This document shows positions 38,101 through 47,493 of a DNA stretch of 64,000 nt, one piece after another (position 1 is the stretch's first letter; each line of letters starts with the position of its first letter). A model generated the notes under the pieces. It made no database searches. It worked only from the letters and a program-made list of their open reading frames with translations, and was not told where the DNA came from. Position numbers and translations under genes: made by a program. This stretch comes from Rachycentron canadum (Eukaryota > Chordata > Actinopteri > Carangiformes > Rachycentridae): positions 11,903,475-11,967,474 of the forward strand of contig CM076648.1 of NCBI GenBank assembly GCA_038496675.1. The letters are read 5' to 3'.

Positions 38101-39547
38101 TGTGACAGCTTCTCTTCCTCCATTCTGACAGTCAGCATATGTGACAGGGATTTACGACATTCCTTGTTGAAAATGTCATTCATAAGTGGTGAGCACTCTG
38201 ACAGGACCTTCAGGCAGAGTGAGATGCGGTCCACATCATCATCTGTAATTGGCTTCTTGGGCAGAGAGGATTTGCCCAGGTGCAGCACAGTGACCATGAT
38301 CAGCATGGCCTCTGCAACAAATGACTAAGGGGGGTAGCACAAGAGCAGGGATTAGAAAAAAACAGTTGGTTAAATTATTTTCTGAAACATTTTGTCTTTC
38401 AATGACAGAGAAGACAATGAAAAGAGGACAATATCTTACATTTTGTTTCTTTTTGTCTTGAACAATAGCAACATAGCGCAAGGCCACTTTGGTTAGTGTG
38501 GTGGCCAGGGATGCTGCTACATAGAAGTCTCCATCCATCAGGAAGCCTCTGAGTGGAGGTCTGGAACAACAAAATCTGTGTTAATTAAGTAAGCTGGACA
38601 GCAAAACTCCATAAAATCAACAGAATATGATATAACACTAATGCTGCTCCCCAATGTACAAAGTTTACCTGTCTTCTTCTTTCTTTGAAGGCCTGGAGGA
38701 GCTGAGGGCACTCTGTGTCACATAGGTGCCCATTTCTGTCACCAGCTTCTGAGCTGGAGCTGCGCTCACTTCATCCTCTGGCTTCACCTCTCCTGTCTCC
38801 TTCTTTATCTCATTTTCTACTATTGGGATCTGTCCAAGTTAAGACACAGAGGTCAGATATTTTGACAATTATAATTAAGTTAGGACTCAATAGTAAGCTT
38901 GTGTTACACAGCAATATACAAACATACCTCTCCCAACGACCTGCGTACTTCTGTCATCACACTCTGGATGTCTTCTTTAGTGCTGCAGTATTCTCCCAGG
39001 ATCCACAGCGCTCCCCTGTAGATCCTGAAATATGAAAATAGTAACAAAGGTCAAAAACATGACAAAACTCAGCCAAGTCTACAAAACAGTTGGCAAATGT
39101 GACTAGAAAAAGATGACATGACATTCAAAGGTTTTTTATCACATCATTGTTCCTCAGATGAGCCTCTTAAGGGTTATTATTTAATAAAAGCAAGTTTCCA
39201 ACAGACAATACATCAAACTGGCAGGTCAACTCTATTCATATATGTAAACCAGATTGGTTGACTTTGTATTTGAGCTGCTTTTAATAACTATTAAGAGAGA
39301 AACAAAAATATGAACCATGTCCCTGCATAATATATCCTCAAATGTGATTATAACTCCTTACTTGACGGTTTTGATGGCGTGAAAGACTTCCAGCATCTTC
39401 TCGATGATCAAGGGTCTCAAGTTGTCAAATCTTTGAATGGCTTCTCGTACAAACTCCAGCACATCAGCAGCAGCTGCCTCATTAGTGTCACTAAGGAACT
39501 CCATCAGCTGTAAAGCACACCAGAAAAACCTTAATTTATTCTTTTAC

Positions 39548-39603
<56 letters not shown>

Positions 39604-42275
39604 CAATATTTGGGTCTCTCTCAAATGTGAATGTAATAAATTAATAAATAAAGCTTAATAAATAAAGCATCTTCTTTTTGTTTAGCATAAATAATAGGAA
39701 GCTCACCACAGGTATGACGTTGGCTGCCATGTCAGGGAAGCGCACACTGCAAGAGTGTAGAGTGCGCACCAACAGTTGCCTGTACTTATCAGTGTCTTCA
39801 TGTTCTGTCACGTTGTTTGTCTTGATCACCTCTTTTTTCAAAACAATCACCAACTGGAAAACAAATAGATTTATGAAGTTATTGCAATGTATATGGAACA
39901 TATTTCTTTCTGTCCATGCAAAATAACAACAGAAACATGGATATACTTTGCATGATACTGACCTCTTCTACATTGCGAGATGAAACGAGGTCTAAGGCCA
40001 GCTGCAAGGTCTTTTTTCTGACTTCCAGGTCAGGAGTGCTAAGAACACGCAGGATGTCCATCACAAGGTCCTGGATTGAAAAGCATTGGTGACGGTTATC
40101 TTAAGACTGAACAGAGTTGATGCACTGTAGGTGCAGAAAACTCTCATAATAAAACTATGTTTGCCAAACGGTTTCTGCTGCTTTTGAGTCTGTTAAGTTG
40201 ATTAAACTTATTCTGAATATTTTTCATGTACATTTTTTTTTTGTTAAGTTTAATGGGCAACATTTTTTAATCATTATTTTCAATAGGGCTTAAATTAAGG
40301 TGAATGCTTTTTTTAAAATAAGAATTAATAAATACATATCTCGCTATTTAGGGACATTGCTTGTGGTTAATAAGGAAAGCAAAAACTAAACCCATAATCC
40401 AAAGTACCTGGAGTACACGCTCATGAGTTGGATGCTCCTTCAATTCAATCAGGCGATCAAGAACAATCAGCTTCACGTTGTTGTCACTCTCCTTGATAAT
40501 CAAATCAATGTAGCACTGGGCAGCAGCCTGGAGGCCAAAGAATGCATATGAGACTGCATCAGATCAAAGATATCACTGCTCTCTTGCTCTCTCTGTCTCT
40601 CTCTATATCTATACATATATAGACACACACACACACACACAATCATGGACAAACTCTTATTGGTGTACCTTAATGGCAGTGGGAGCACTGGAGAGAGTTA
40701 CAAGAGTGCCAGCAGCCTCATACTTAACAGCGGGGCTGGAGGACTGCAGCAGGTTGTAGATGCAGCGGATAAACCGGGCTCGCTCAGATGGGTTAGCATG
40801 GCACACCTGAGTAAAAAACAAGCAAGAAATTATAGATTTACTCTTCTTGGAGTACACTGTTGTGCTACACAGTTTCAATTTGACTAATATAGGCTTTGAC
40901 TTACTTTGTAAATCAGCTCCACAATGACCAACTGAAGAATGTCACCAAATGTGTGCACTTGGTCAATACATGTGCTGAGGTAATCCAGAGCTCGATCCTG
41001 TTTGATGAGAATATGAGAATGACATGATTTCAATTAGGCCTTTGAGGTAGATATTGTGGGTCTTGGCACAAAATTAGTAGAAACAGTAAGAACAAGACAA
41101 TGTGCTACAGACCTGATCTGCATGAATCAGCATCATGAAAGCATTTCTCTTACAGCTGGCATCTTTTTCATTGACAAGAAAATCATGGATCAACTCCGGA
41201 GCATCCGGGATGAGATGTTCAAAGTTCCTAAAACAAACGAATATCATCATCAGTTGCATGTCCTTCACCAATGAATGGAATACAAAATACCTTTGGAAAG
41301 TTTAAGAAGTGGTTTGTACCTGTAGATGGTGTAAATGGCCAGGACAGCATTACGGCGCACATAGCTGTGACGGTGCTCCAAGCAGGCCCGGATCGCTGGC
41401 ATGAGGGGCTCAAGCAGTTCAGACTCCTTCAGCTTGCACAGGAAACGCAGAGTGGAGCCACGAATGAACTCATTGGGGTGCTGCAGGTCCTGAAATTGAA
41501 AGAATTGTCTTTTTTTAATATTGAGGAGAAAGTGAAACAAACATATCAAATAGTCCCAGTAGTTAGGATTAGTTAGTTAATACTGTTAGTACATTATAAA
41601 TAAAGAAAGAAACATATAATGTTTTTGGACCAGAAATTAGTGGAGATTTATTAGAAATTATGTAGATTCAGGAGTCAGACAATCCTGTCAAACGGTTGAG
41701 CCATACATTCTGATGTGTGCGTCTTAACCATCCAATGTGTTTTTTGTGTCAATTTGCTTACCTTTCTGTAGGCATCACAGACCAGAATCATCTCCTGAAG
41801 CAGCTTGCCATCTGGAGTTGTTTTGGGGACAATCTCCCAAAAAACCAGCAGTAGCTTCTTGATGGTGTGGTCTTGAAGCGGCAACACAAAGCGGATGATG
41901 GTCATCAGCAGTCCAGGCAACTTCTCACCATTCAGGATCATGATGATGACCTTTTTCAGGGCTTCAGTCTTTGCCTTGATCTCCCCCTTTTCTGTAGAAA
42001 CATGAATATTGTCATTATTACAACTAGTGACCAACACAGCTTCAAACATTTACAGATGTTCACCTAAAGCTTTCCTCAGATAATTCACACGGAGAATATT
42101 AAATTATTTATATTTTCATTGGCAAGTCGATGATCACTTTCGTAAACTGTCAAATAAAACCAACATAGGCTACAGAATAGTTACCTAGATCAGCCTTTAG
42201 GCTGACTTCGGAGGGGGGCTCTGAGTCTGATGGAACATTGATCAGAGTGTAACAAACATTTTCTGCAGCCGTCAT
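35076..42275 (-). CDS. copb1: copb1, coatomer subunit beta (beta-COP), 21 coding exons
   Basis: Beta-COP is a large subunit of the COPI coat that binds Arf1-GTP and drives Golgi-to-ER and intra-Golgi traffic (family knowledge). Coding exons on the minus strand, 5' to 3': 42185-42275, 41762-41991, 41320-41489, 41113-41227, 40905-40997, 40669-40806, 40408-40527, 39963-40070, 39707-39853, 39362-39507, 38928-39024, 38669-38829, 38440-38560, 38097-38324, 37622-37801, 37039-37183, 36797-36916, 35981-36126, 35697-35786, 35389-35544, 35076-35135. They sum to 2862 nt, giving 953 aa, equal to human COPB1, with all phases consistent. The protein starts [15 protein letters not shown]. It has an adaptin-type alpha-solenoid (about 20-540), an acidic linker, the coatomer beta C-terminal region (about 660-800) and the appendage platform (about 805-945). 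It ends [11 protein letters not shown]. The ATG has A at -3. All introns are GT-AG. Nothing suggests a pseudogene. Confidence 0.98.
35389..35544 (-). CDS. copb1: copb1 exon 21 (residues 883-934)
   Basis: Encodes [20 protein letters not shown] through HIRIRAKSQ. Acceptor ACAAG, donor GTGGGT. Confidence 0.97.
35697..35786 (-). CDS. copb1: copb1 exon 20 (residues 853-882)
   Basis: Encodes [20 protein letters not shown] and [10 protein letters not shown]. The donor is GTTGGT, weaker than the other donors of the gene; a GTATGA four bases further would break the frame. Confidence 0.95.
35981..36126 (-). CDS. copb1: copb1 exon 19 (residues 804-852)
   Basis: Encodes [20 protein letters not shown] and [13 protein letters not shown], the start of the appendage platform. 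Acceptor TGCAG, donor GTAAAC. Confidence 0.97.
36797..36916 (-). CDS. copb1: copb1 exon 18 (residues 764-803)
   Basis: Encodes [20 protein letters not shown] through NGIIFGNI plus one base of Val804. Acceptor CACAG, donor GTAAGA. Confidence 0.96.
37039..37183 (-). CDS. copb1: copb1 exon 17 (residues 716-763)
   Basis: Encodes [20 protein letters not shown] through CTLELATL plus one base of Gly764. Acceptor TCTAG, donor GTCAGT. Confidence 0.96.
37622..37801 (-). CDS. copb1: copb1 exon 16 (residues 656-715)
   Basis: Encodes [20 protein letters not shown] and [18 protein letters not shown], the start of the coatomer beta C-terminal region. Donor GTACAG. Confidence 0.96.
38097..38324 (-). CDS. 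copb1: copb1 exon 15 (residues 580-655)
   Basis: Encodes [40 protein letters not shown] and EEEKLSQK. 76 codons, phase 0 at both ends. Acceptor CTTAG, donor GTAATG. Confidence 0.97.
38440..38560 (-). CDS. copb1: copb1 exon 14 (residues 539-579)
   Basis: Encodes [20 protein letters not shown] through VQDKKKQN before GTAAGA. Acceptor TTCCAG. Confidence 0.96.
38669..38829 (-). CDS. copb1: copb1 exon 13 (residues 486-538, acidic linker)
   Basis: Encodes [20 protein letters not shown] and [13 protein letters not shown]. The charged, low-complexity linker is the least conserved stretch against human COPB1. Ends with two bases of Arg539 before GTAAAC. Confidence 0.95.
38928..39024 (-). CDS. copb1: copb1 exon 12 (residues 453-485)
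   Basis: Encodes [20 protein letters not shown] through RRSLGE. Acceptor TTTCAG, donor GTATGT. Confidence 0.96.
39362..39507 (-). CDS. copb1: copb1 exon 11 (residues 405-452)
   Basis: Encodes [20 protein letters not shown] through VFHAIKTV plus two bases of Lys453. Acceptor TTACAG, donor GTAAGG. A (CA)n microsatellite lies in the preceding intron (39550-39601). Confidence 0.96.
39550..39601. repeat. (CA)n microsatellite in copb1
   Basis: About 26 CA units in the intron between copb1 exons 10 and 11. Confidence 0.9.
39707..39853 (-). CDS. copb1: copb1 exon 10 (residues 356-404)
   Basis: Encodes [20 protein letters not shown] through [11 protein letters not shown]. Acceptor TTCCAG, donor GTGAGC. 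Confidence 0.97.
39963..40070 (-). CDS. copb1: copb1 exon 9 (residues 320-355)
   Basis: Encodes [20 protein letters not shown] through SSRNVEE. Phase 0. Donor GTCAGT. Confidence 0.97.
40408..40527 (-). CDS. copb1: copb1 exon 8 (residues 280-319)
   Basis: Encodes [20 protein letters not shown] through HERVLQ. Phase 0 at both ends. Acceptor CTCCAG, donor GTACTT. Confidence 0.96.
40620..40641. repeat. (CA)n microsatellite in copb1
   Basis: About ten CA units next to a short (TA)n/(CT)n stretch in the intron between copb1 exons 7 and 8. Confidence 0.8.
40669..40806 (-). CDS. copb1: copb1 exon 7 (residues 234-279)
   Basis: Encodes [20 protein letters not shown] and [19 protein letters not shown]. 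Acceptor CTCAG, donor GTACAC next to a short (CA)n tract in the following intron. Confidence 0.97.
40905..40997 (-). CDS. copb1: copb1 exon 6 (residues 203-233)
   Basis: Encodes [20 protein letters not shown] through VELIYK, a clean 31-codon exon (phase 0 at both ends). Acceptor AACAG, donor GTAAGT. Confidence 0.96.
41113..41227 (-). CDS. copb1: copb1 exon 5 (residues 164-202)
   Basis: Encodes [20 protein letters not shown] and [13 protein letters not shown]. Acceptor TTTTAG, donor GTCTGT. Confidence 0.97.
41320..41489 (-). CDS. copb1: copb1 exon 4 (residues 108-163)
   Basis: Encodes [20 protein letters not shown] and [16 protein letters not shown], typical HEAT-like repeat helices. It ends with two bases of Arg164 before GTACAA, a slightly weak donor. 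Confidence 0.97.
41762..41991 (-). CDS. copb1: copb1 exon 3 (residues 31-107)
   Basis: Encodes the start of the adaptin-like solenoid, including [20 protein letters not shown] and ending CDAYRK before GTAAGC. Longest coding exon of the gene at 230 nt. Confidence 0.97.
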
Positions 42276-42335
42276 TTTGCTGCTGGGCTTGTGTCTGTTC
42301 AGAAGAATCCCAAAATGCCACTTACAGGAAAACAC
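42185..42335 (-). CDS. copb1: copb1 exon 2 (5' UTR end and residues 1-30)
   Basis: Acceptor CTCTCAG at 42336-42337. The exon carries 60 nt of 5' UTR, then the start codon at 42275 (context AAAATGA) and [20 protein letters not shown]. It ends with one base of the Glu31 codon before GTAACT. Coding part 42185-42275. Confidence 0.95.
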
Positions 42336-43117
42336 CTGAGAGAAAGAGAAAAAAGCAGACTTAAGGAAAGTGCACTTGTATTTATAAAATATGGGTTCAA
42401 GATATCTACATCGACCAATTAAAATCTGCACTGCATTGAAAAACAACATACAACTGGACAGCATCATATGCATGAAACCGAGGAAAGACCCGTGGGGCTG
42501 TATTTCTATTGTTCGATTAACTGCTGTAAAATGGGGCTGGTCAATTCTTGTTATGAGCTTTTAAAAACTCAAAGCAGTCATCGAGGTGCCAACCACACGT
42601 CTTCCTTTTATTGTAAAACTTCCAAAAAGAGCTAACTGAGCGTGCAAATAAAAGCAACTCTTATCAAATGTCCCAGCAGTTTCTGCTGCTCGCCCTTGTC
42701 ATCACAAAAAGACAAAAAAAAAGCTGTCACTGTGACAGCACAAGTAGTCAAAGTTTAGCTATTTTAGGTTGTCTTTAGACGCAAACCAAGATATTGTGAC
42801 ACGCAGCGTTAACACCCTCGACCAACACCACAGCTACTGTCAACGATAAAGCGATAAAAGTAACTGCGATACCAAGAGCGCAGCAAAATCTCAAATAAAT
42901 CAAAACCACGGTCACTTAGTTGGCTGTTTTGAAATGTTAAAACATTTTAGGAGCTGAGATTAAACGTTAACTAGCAAGCTAGCTAACGCCAGTTTAGCTT
43001 CTGCCCTGGCTAGCAATGAAATGGAGGACAGTAACGTTAGCTTGCTGTCTTAACAGTCACCCCTGCTGGGAAACAACATATCGCTCATGTTGATGAAAAC
43101 TAAGCAACACAACCCAC

Positions 43118-43260
43118 CTAACTGTTTGACTCTTATCTTCCGAGGAGGCCTTCAATATCCAGTTTTTGGATATTTACATCTGTAGAAAGAAGAGCTCCCT
43201 TTGCGAGCCGTCTCTCTCCGCCACTTCCTAGTGACGTGGAAGATTACTTTCTGAGCCACA
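43118..43260 (-). promoter_or_regulatory. copb1 non-coding exon 1 and core promoter
   Basis: The acceptor in front of the copb1 start codon implies an upstream non-coding exon. A candidate donor (TAG then GTGGGT) ends at 43118. The segment above it carries an ETS-type GGAAGTGG on the minus strand (43221-43228) and TGACGTGG on the plus strand (43232-43239). There is no TATA box, as is usual for housekeeping promoters. The transcription start is probably between 43190 and 43260 (inference). Confidence 0.6.
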
Positions 43261-46200
43261 TCACTGCTACCGTGCGCCGGGAGGTTCAAACAAACGGAAA
43301 GCGCAAGGAAAAAGGCTCCCTCACAAATATTTTTACTTCATTGGAAGACGTGAGAAAATGTAATCTTGTTTATATTGGACACGTTAAATGTATGTAATGC
43401 TGTAAGCCACACGTGTTCGTGTGCGTGCCACCTGTGAATTTAAAGGACCGATATCCCTGTCCTATTTAAGGTCTAGATTCACGGTGGCTTTATCCTGAGT
43501 GGTCTGGGTCTCAATGTCAGTGTCACCTAGGAAGACGATGGTTTTTCTCTTCACAGTATAGTTAGACTAAAAAACTGCTTCATTGCATTAAGCACAAGAC
43601 AGGACTCATGACTTAATATATAAAATTAACAGTGATTATAGCAGAAGTTATTGTAGTGATTTAAAAAAAGAGGCTAAATATTAATTTAAAACCCTGTGCA
43701 GCTAGGAAATACAATCTTGGACAAATCATGTATTACTAAGTAGCCTATCCAGAATCAGTTTCAAATGATTAAAGCTTTGGAGTGCCAACATTTTTCATTT
43801 TCTGATAACTTCCACTTCAAAGCTTCTTTGTTGATCAGGCCTCTCTGCTGCAGTCCTCTTCAGACTTGAGCCCTGTATCACTAATAAAAACAAATAATTT
43901 CAAATGCAATGTAAAATAACACTCACTGAAATTCAACAAAATACTACTATGAATTAAATGGTATGCAGCACCCTCCAGTGGAACAGTGGCCTTAGTGACA
44001 AAGTAGATGCATAGAAACTTAATGATCTGTAGTCTCAAAGTGAATGCCTTAAAATCTTTCAGTTAGTCATTATTTCCCAGGATTCAGCATTAAAGCAACT
44101 CGTGGCCAAAGGCCCATAAACATACAGGATGAATTCTTAATTCAAGAATTAATGAATCCTTAGCTTCCAAAATTGAAAGTGATTTTTATGGCAAACCTGA
44201 TAAAAACTTGATTGATTTTAATTATTGCTACTAACCAATCTGATTAAAAGACCTAAATCTATCCTGTTAACAAGTATTGTCTGTGCATGAACAAACTATG
44301 CTGGACAAGATCATCAAATGTTCCCATGTGCAATCTTGCGGTCCCATTGTGTGTGTAACAGTTTTCTGAGGACCATGGAGGTCCACACAAGGTTGTTGCT
44401 ACCCCCTACCCCTGCTAACCCTAACCCTACACAAACAATAGTCATTTGTAGGTCTACTCATCTGCTCAATAGTAGGTTAAATGAGTTGTTGTTTGGTGGT
44501 TTGCAAACCAGCACAATCTCTACAGTCTCTACATCAATTCGTACACTGATAAACTTCCACACAAGTCTTTGCATAGGCTTACGCATTCAAATTGAAGTTG
44601 TTGCTGATAAGGAGTGTTTATGGTTAAAAACACGAGCAAAGTACTTGTTTACGTCACGCAGCCTTGTCAGCAAAAGAACAAAGAGTACACTTGTGTCTCT
44701 ATTTGCTCTATATGGTGTTAGAATTATTCTTTCTTATAGGGTTCTCATTTTCCTTATTGTTCTTGGGGAAAAAGTTGTTATGGTGGTCTGCAGAATACAA
44801 ACCCTGAGTTTAGGCTTAACTGATGTCTCCAAACAGTAACATTACACTAACACTGATTATGAAACTAAAGGAGAAGCAAAAAGAAAAACCCACTCATATT
44901 TATACAAGTTTATAGAGTATTCAGGAGTAGCTGGTAGTTCTGAAAAAAAAAGGGTATCGAATTCACATTTTTTATGAGCTTAAATTTAGACACCAACGTC
45001 ACCAACATAGCACAATGACATAATGATGGCACATGTCCGATCACACCCATTCATACAGTCTATGGGTGACACACATTTACTGACTTGGACTTTTTTATTT
45101 GAAAAATTGCCTCCAAGCTGAGACAACTGTGCCCACACTAAGCAAAATGAAAACCCTCATATTTTTTTCAGACTTGGTAGATAACCAGATTATAGTCAGT
45201 TTATGTGTACTTATTGTGGTGAAGGTAGGGTTTATTACTTTCAGGGGTAGGGTGTGTATTCTTTCTCTTTCCTGGAGTTGGTTGTTTATTCTCTCCATGT
45301 ATTTATCTGTGGCTGTAGGTTATTTAAACACATTTAAAAAACAAACAAACAAACAAAAAAAAAACAAAAACAAAAAAAACATTGAGTTTATACCTGCGGA
45401 GACACAGGTGTTACTAATTAGCAATTTGTATTTAGCTCTGATCTATTTAAAGGCAACACAACGCAAGGGCTCTGAAACTGAAGAAACTGAAGCGTATGCA
45501 GCCATGATTTCAATTATTAATTACACCTGTGACATGTCGAAAACATTTGCTGTGAAAAAAAAAAAGATTAGTATAAACTATAAAGTATAAAGTTTGTTTT
45601 CTGCTGCTGTAACTTGTAGAAATTGATGTAACTGGATAAAGGAAAGTGTTTTTGTTTTAAGGTAACAAAACATAGACGCTACAAAGAGCCATCTTAGTTC
45701 ACGTATTCAGCCAGCTCGGGCATCCCGTGGAGGTTTTTTTCTTTTCCACATTATTTATCCAGCGAAATATATGAAACGATATGTGCATATTTTGAAGTTG
45801 CCCTACCACCTACCACTGCTCCGTTCATGGTTAAAGCCGGTTATTTTTGATCGGTTTGCTCGACAATCGCTCCAAACCAGGGAGAAATAAACGATCCCAG
45901 AGCAACGTGATGCGACGACATGTGATGACAACACGAAAGACACATTAATTTTAATGGTTAAATTTGACTTTACAGTTATTTAGACTATGGCCGAGCTAAG
46001 TTAGCCTATATGCGGCTAAAACTGAATCACGAGAAACACGCAACACTGTTTTAAACTCTGCGCTTTGATTAGGTTTAGGCTACTCACCTTTTAATTTATC
46101 TCCGTTGTAGGCAAAGTAATGTTTAATGTGTGTTGTCTACATGTGAAGTCGTGTCTAAAAACTGCAAATAAATTGAATTAATAATAACAAAGACTGCCCT

Positions 46201-46508
46201 GCATGTAAAAAAAAATGCACTTAACAGGTAAACATACTGTAACTTGAGGATAAAACCGTGATGCGAAGTGTTGTTTATTATCCGGTGAGGGTTCACTTTG
46301 AAAAAGTTTCCCCTCAGATATTGCAGCCACAGCCAGTGTTTATTATGTTATATTTATAATGCAGCTCAGGATTGGCCCTGCGCTCCACATTACAAAGCCC
46401 CGAGGTCTGAGTTGTGGCCTGTAGGCGGCGACACGGAGCCCCATTTCTGTAAAAACAACATCTCACCTTCTTTCTTTAGTCCAAGTGCTGGAGCACGTTT
46501 GAGTGACC
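43261..46508. other. Divergent intergenic region between copb1 and pde3b
   Basis: About 3.2 kb without a supported exon. Two open frames of 163-173 codons (44318-44839 and 45099-45590, +) show no family resemblance and are near the length expected by chance. CTAACCCTAACCCT, telomere-like, occurs at about 44416-44429. An A/CAAA-rich tract lies at 45340-45380. No psma1 exon was found. Confidence 0.6.
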
Positions 46509-46544
46509 ATGGAGTGCGTTTGCTGTCATGTAGTTCAGCGTTAA
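46509..46544 (+). other. Candidate upstream ORF (11 codons) in the pde3b 5' leader
   Basis: ATG in a good context (ACCATGG) followed by ten codons and TAA, ending 61 nt before the pde3b start codon. It matters only if transcription begins upstream of 46509, which the sequence cannot show. Confidence 0.4.
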
Positions 46545-46605
46545 TACGGCGTGAATAGTAGAGGAGGGGGACTTTTGTGTGGATACGAGGAGCCACAGTC
46601 GAGCC

Positions 46606-47493
46606 ATGGCTGCACGGGAGGAAGGAGAGGTTTTGCACAGTAAAATAAGGCACCACGACGGGGCTGGAAGTGTAAACAGCTCAGAGGGCTTCAGGAACGG
46701 CTATGTGAAGAGCTGCGTCACCCCCCTTAAACAGGACCATCCGAGGGGTTTTTTGTTCAACTTGTGCAGGTTTTGCAACGAAGACATCCTCAATTCAAAA
46801 TTGTTAAAGGTCTCTGCCCTCTACGTCGGCGCGTTTGTAATTTTCGCGGTTTCTTTTCTCATTTCTAGGAGCTTGCAAAGTGACTCGCTTTGGGATTTGC
46901 GGACTTTTTTGTGGGGCTTCTCTCAGTCCATCAGTCCTTTATACAGCATAGGATGTGCTTTCTTCTTCCTGACGTTTTACCTGAGGAGGAAAAAGAAGGA
47001 GAGCAGCAAATGCTGGCTCGTGTCACTGCCAGCGTCGTGTTACCTCGGGGATTTTCTGGTTTTGCGATTTTTGCAATGGGGAGAGGACCAGCACCAGATG
47101 CAAATGGTGGGCAGGTTGTTATTCGTGTTGGGATGTGTGGGTCTGCTCACGCTGATCCCGACTCTCAAACTCAAGCACAGTGTCCTTATACTGGTTTTTG
47201 CCAGCGTTGTGTGGCTGGTTTCTTTCACAAGTTTGAGCGGTCTGCCCGCGCTCCTCAGACCGCTCTTCGCCTGCTTTGCGGGGGTCTCCGGCTCCCTGTT
47301 GGGGCTCTGCTTTGACCGGTACTACCCGTCGAGGGAAGCACCGAGTGGGATTTCCAGCCCGGAGGAAAAGGTCCCTGTGATCAGACCTAGGAGAAGGTCC
47401 AGCTGTGTTTCACTGGGGGAAACGTCGACCAGCTATTATGGCAGTTGTAAAATGCCTCGCAGACCCTCGTTGCCCTGTATATCCAGAGAACAG
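46606..47493 (+). CDS. pde3b: pde3b first coding exon (N-terminal membrane and regulatory region, 296 codons)
   Basis: PDE3B hydrolyses cAMP at ER/plasma-membrane-associated sites and mediates the anti-lipolytic action of insulin (family knowledge). The ATG at 46606 sits in a strong context (GCCATGG) and matches the family start; an in-frame GTG at 46579 is not favoured. The exon shows the conserved RNGYVKSCVTPL (30-41) and LCRFCN (53-58). Six hydrophobic segments lie at about 66-87, 109-126, 137-156, 168-187, 191-210 and 216-236. Then come KVPVIRPRRRSSCVSLGET (255-273, with Ser265/266 in an Akt/PKA-type site) and RRPSLPCISREQ (285-296, with Ser288 in a PKA/14-3-3-type site). It ends at Gln296 before GTAGGT. 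The RNGYVKSCV and VIRPRRRSSCVSLGET blocks match PDE3B rather than PDE3A. The catalytic HD domain is encoded outside the window. Divergent from copb1. Confidence 0.95.

Larger units (their letters stand above)
35136..43117 (-). other. copb1 introns
   Basis: Twenty introns between coding exons, mostly 80-670 bp, plus the intron after the non-coding first exon (42336-43117, 782 bp). Longest internal ones are 36127-36796 and 37184-37621. All GT-AG, none of the minor (U12) type. They contain (CA)n tracts and no recognisable snoRNA. Confidence 0.6.

Noticed and set aside
44416..44429. Telomere-like CTAACCCTAACCCT
   Set aside because: Only about two units, too few for an interstitial telomeric array.
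44318..44839. 173-codon open frame on the plus strand between copb1 and pde3b
   Set aside because: No family resemblance, and its length is near what chance gives across six frames of 64 kb; no splice or promoter context.
45099..45590. 163-codon open frame, hydrophobic in its first half
   Set aside because: Runs through A/CAAA-rich low-complexity DNA that creates a Lys/Asn/Gln-rich stretch; no recognisable domain.
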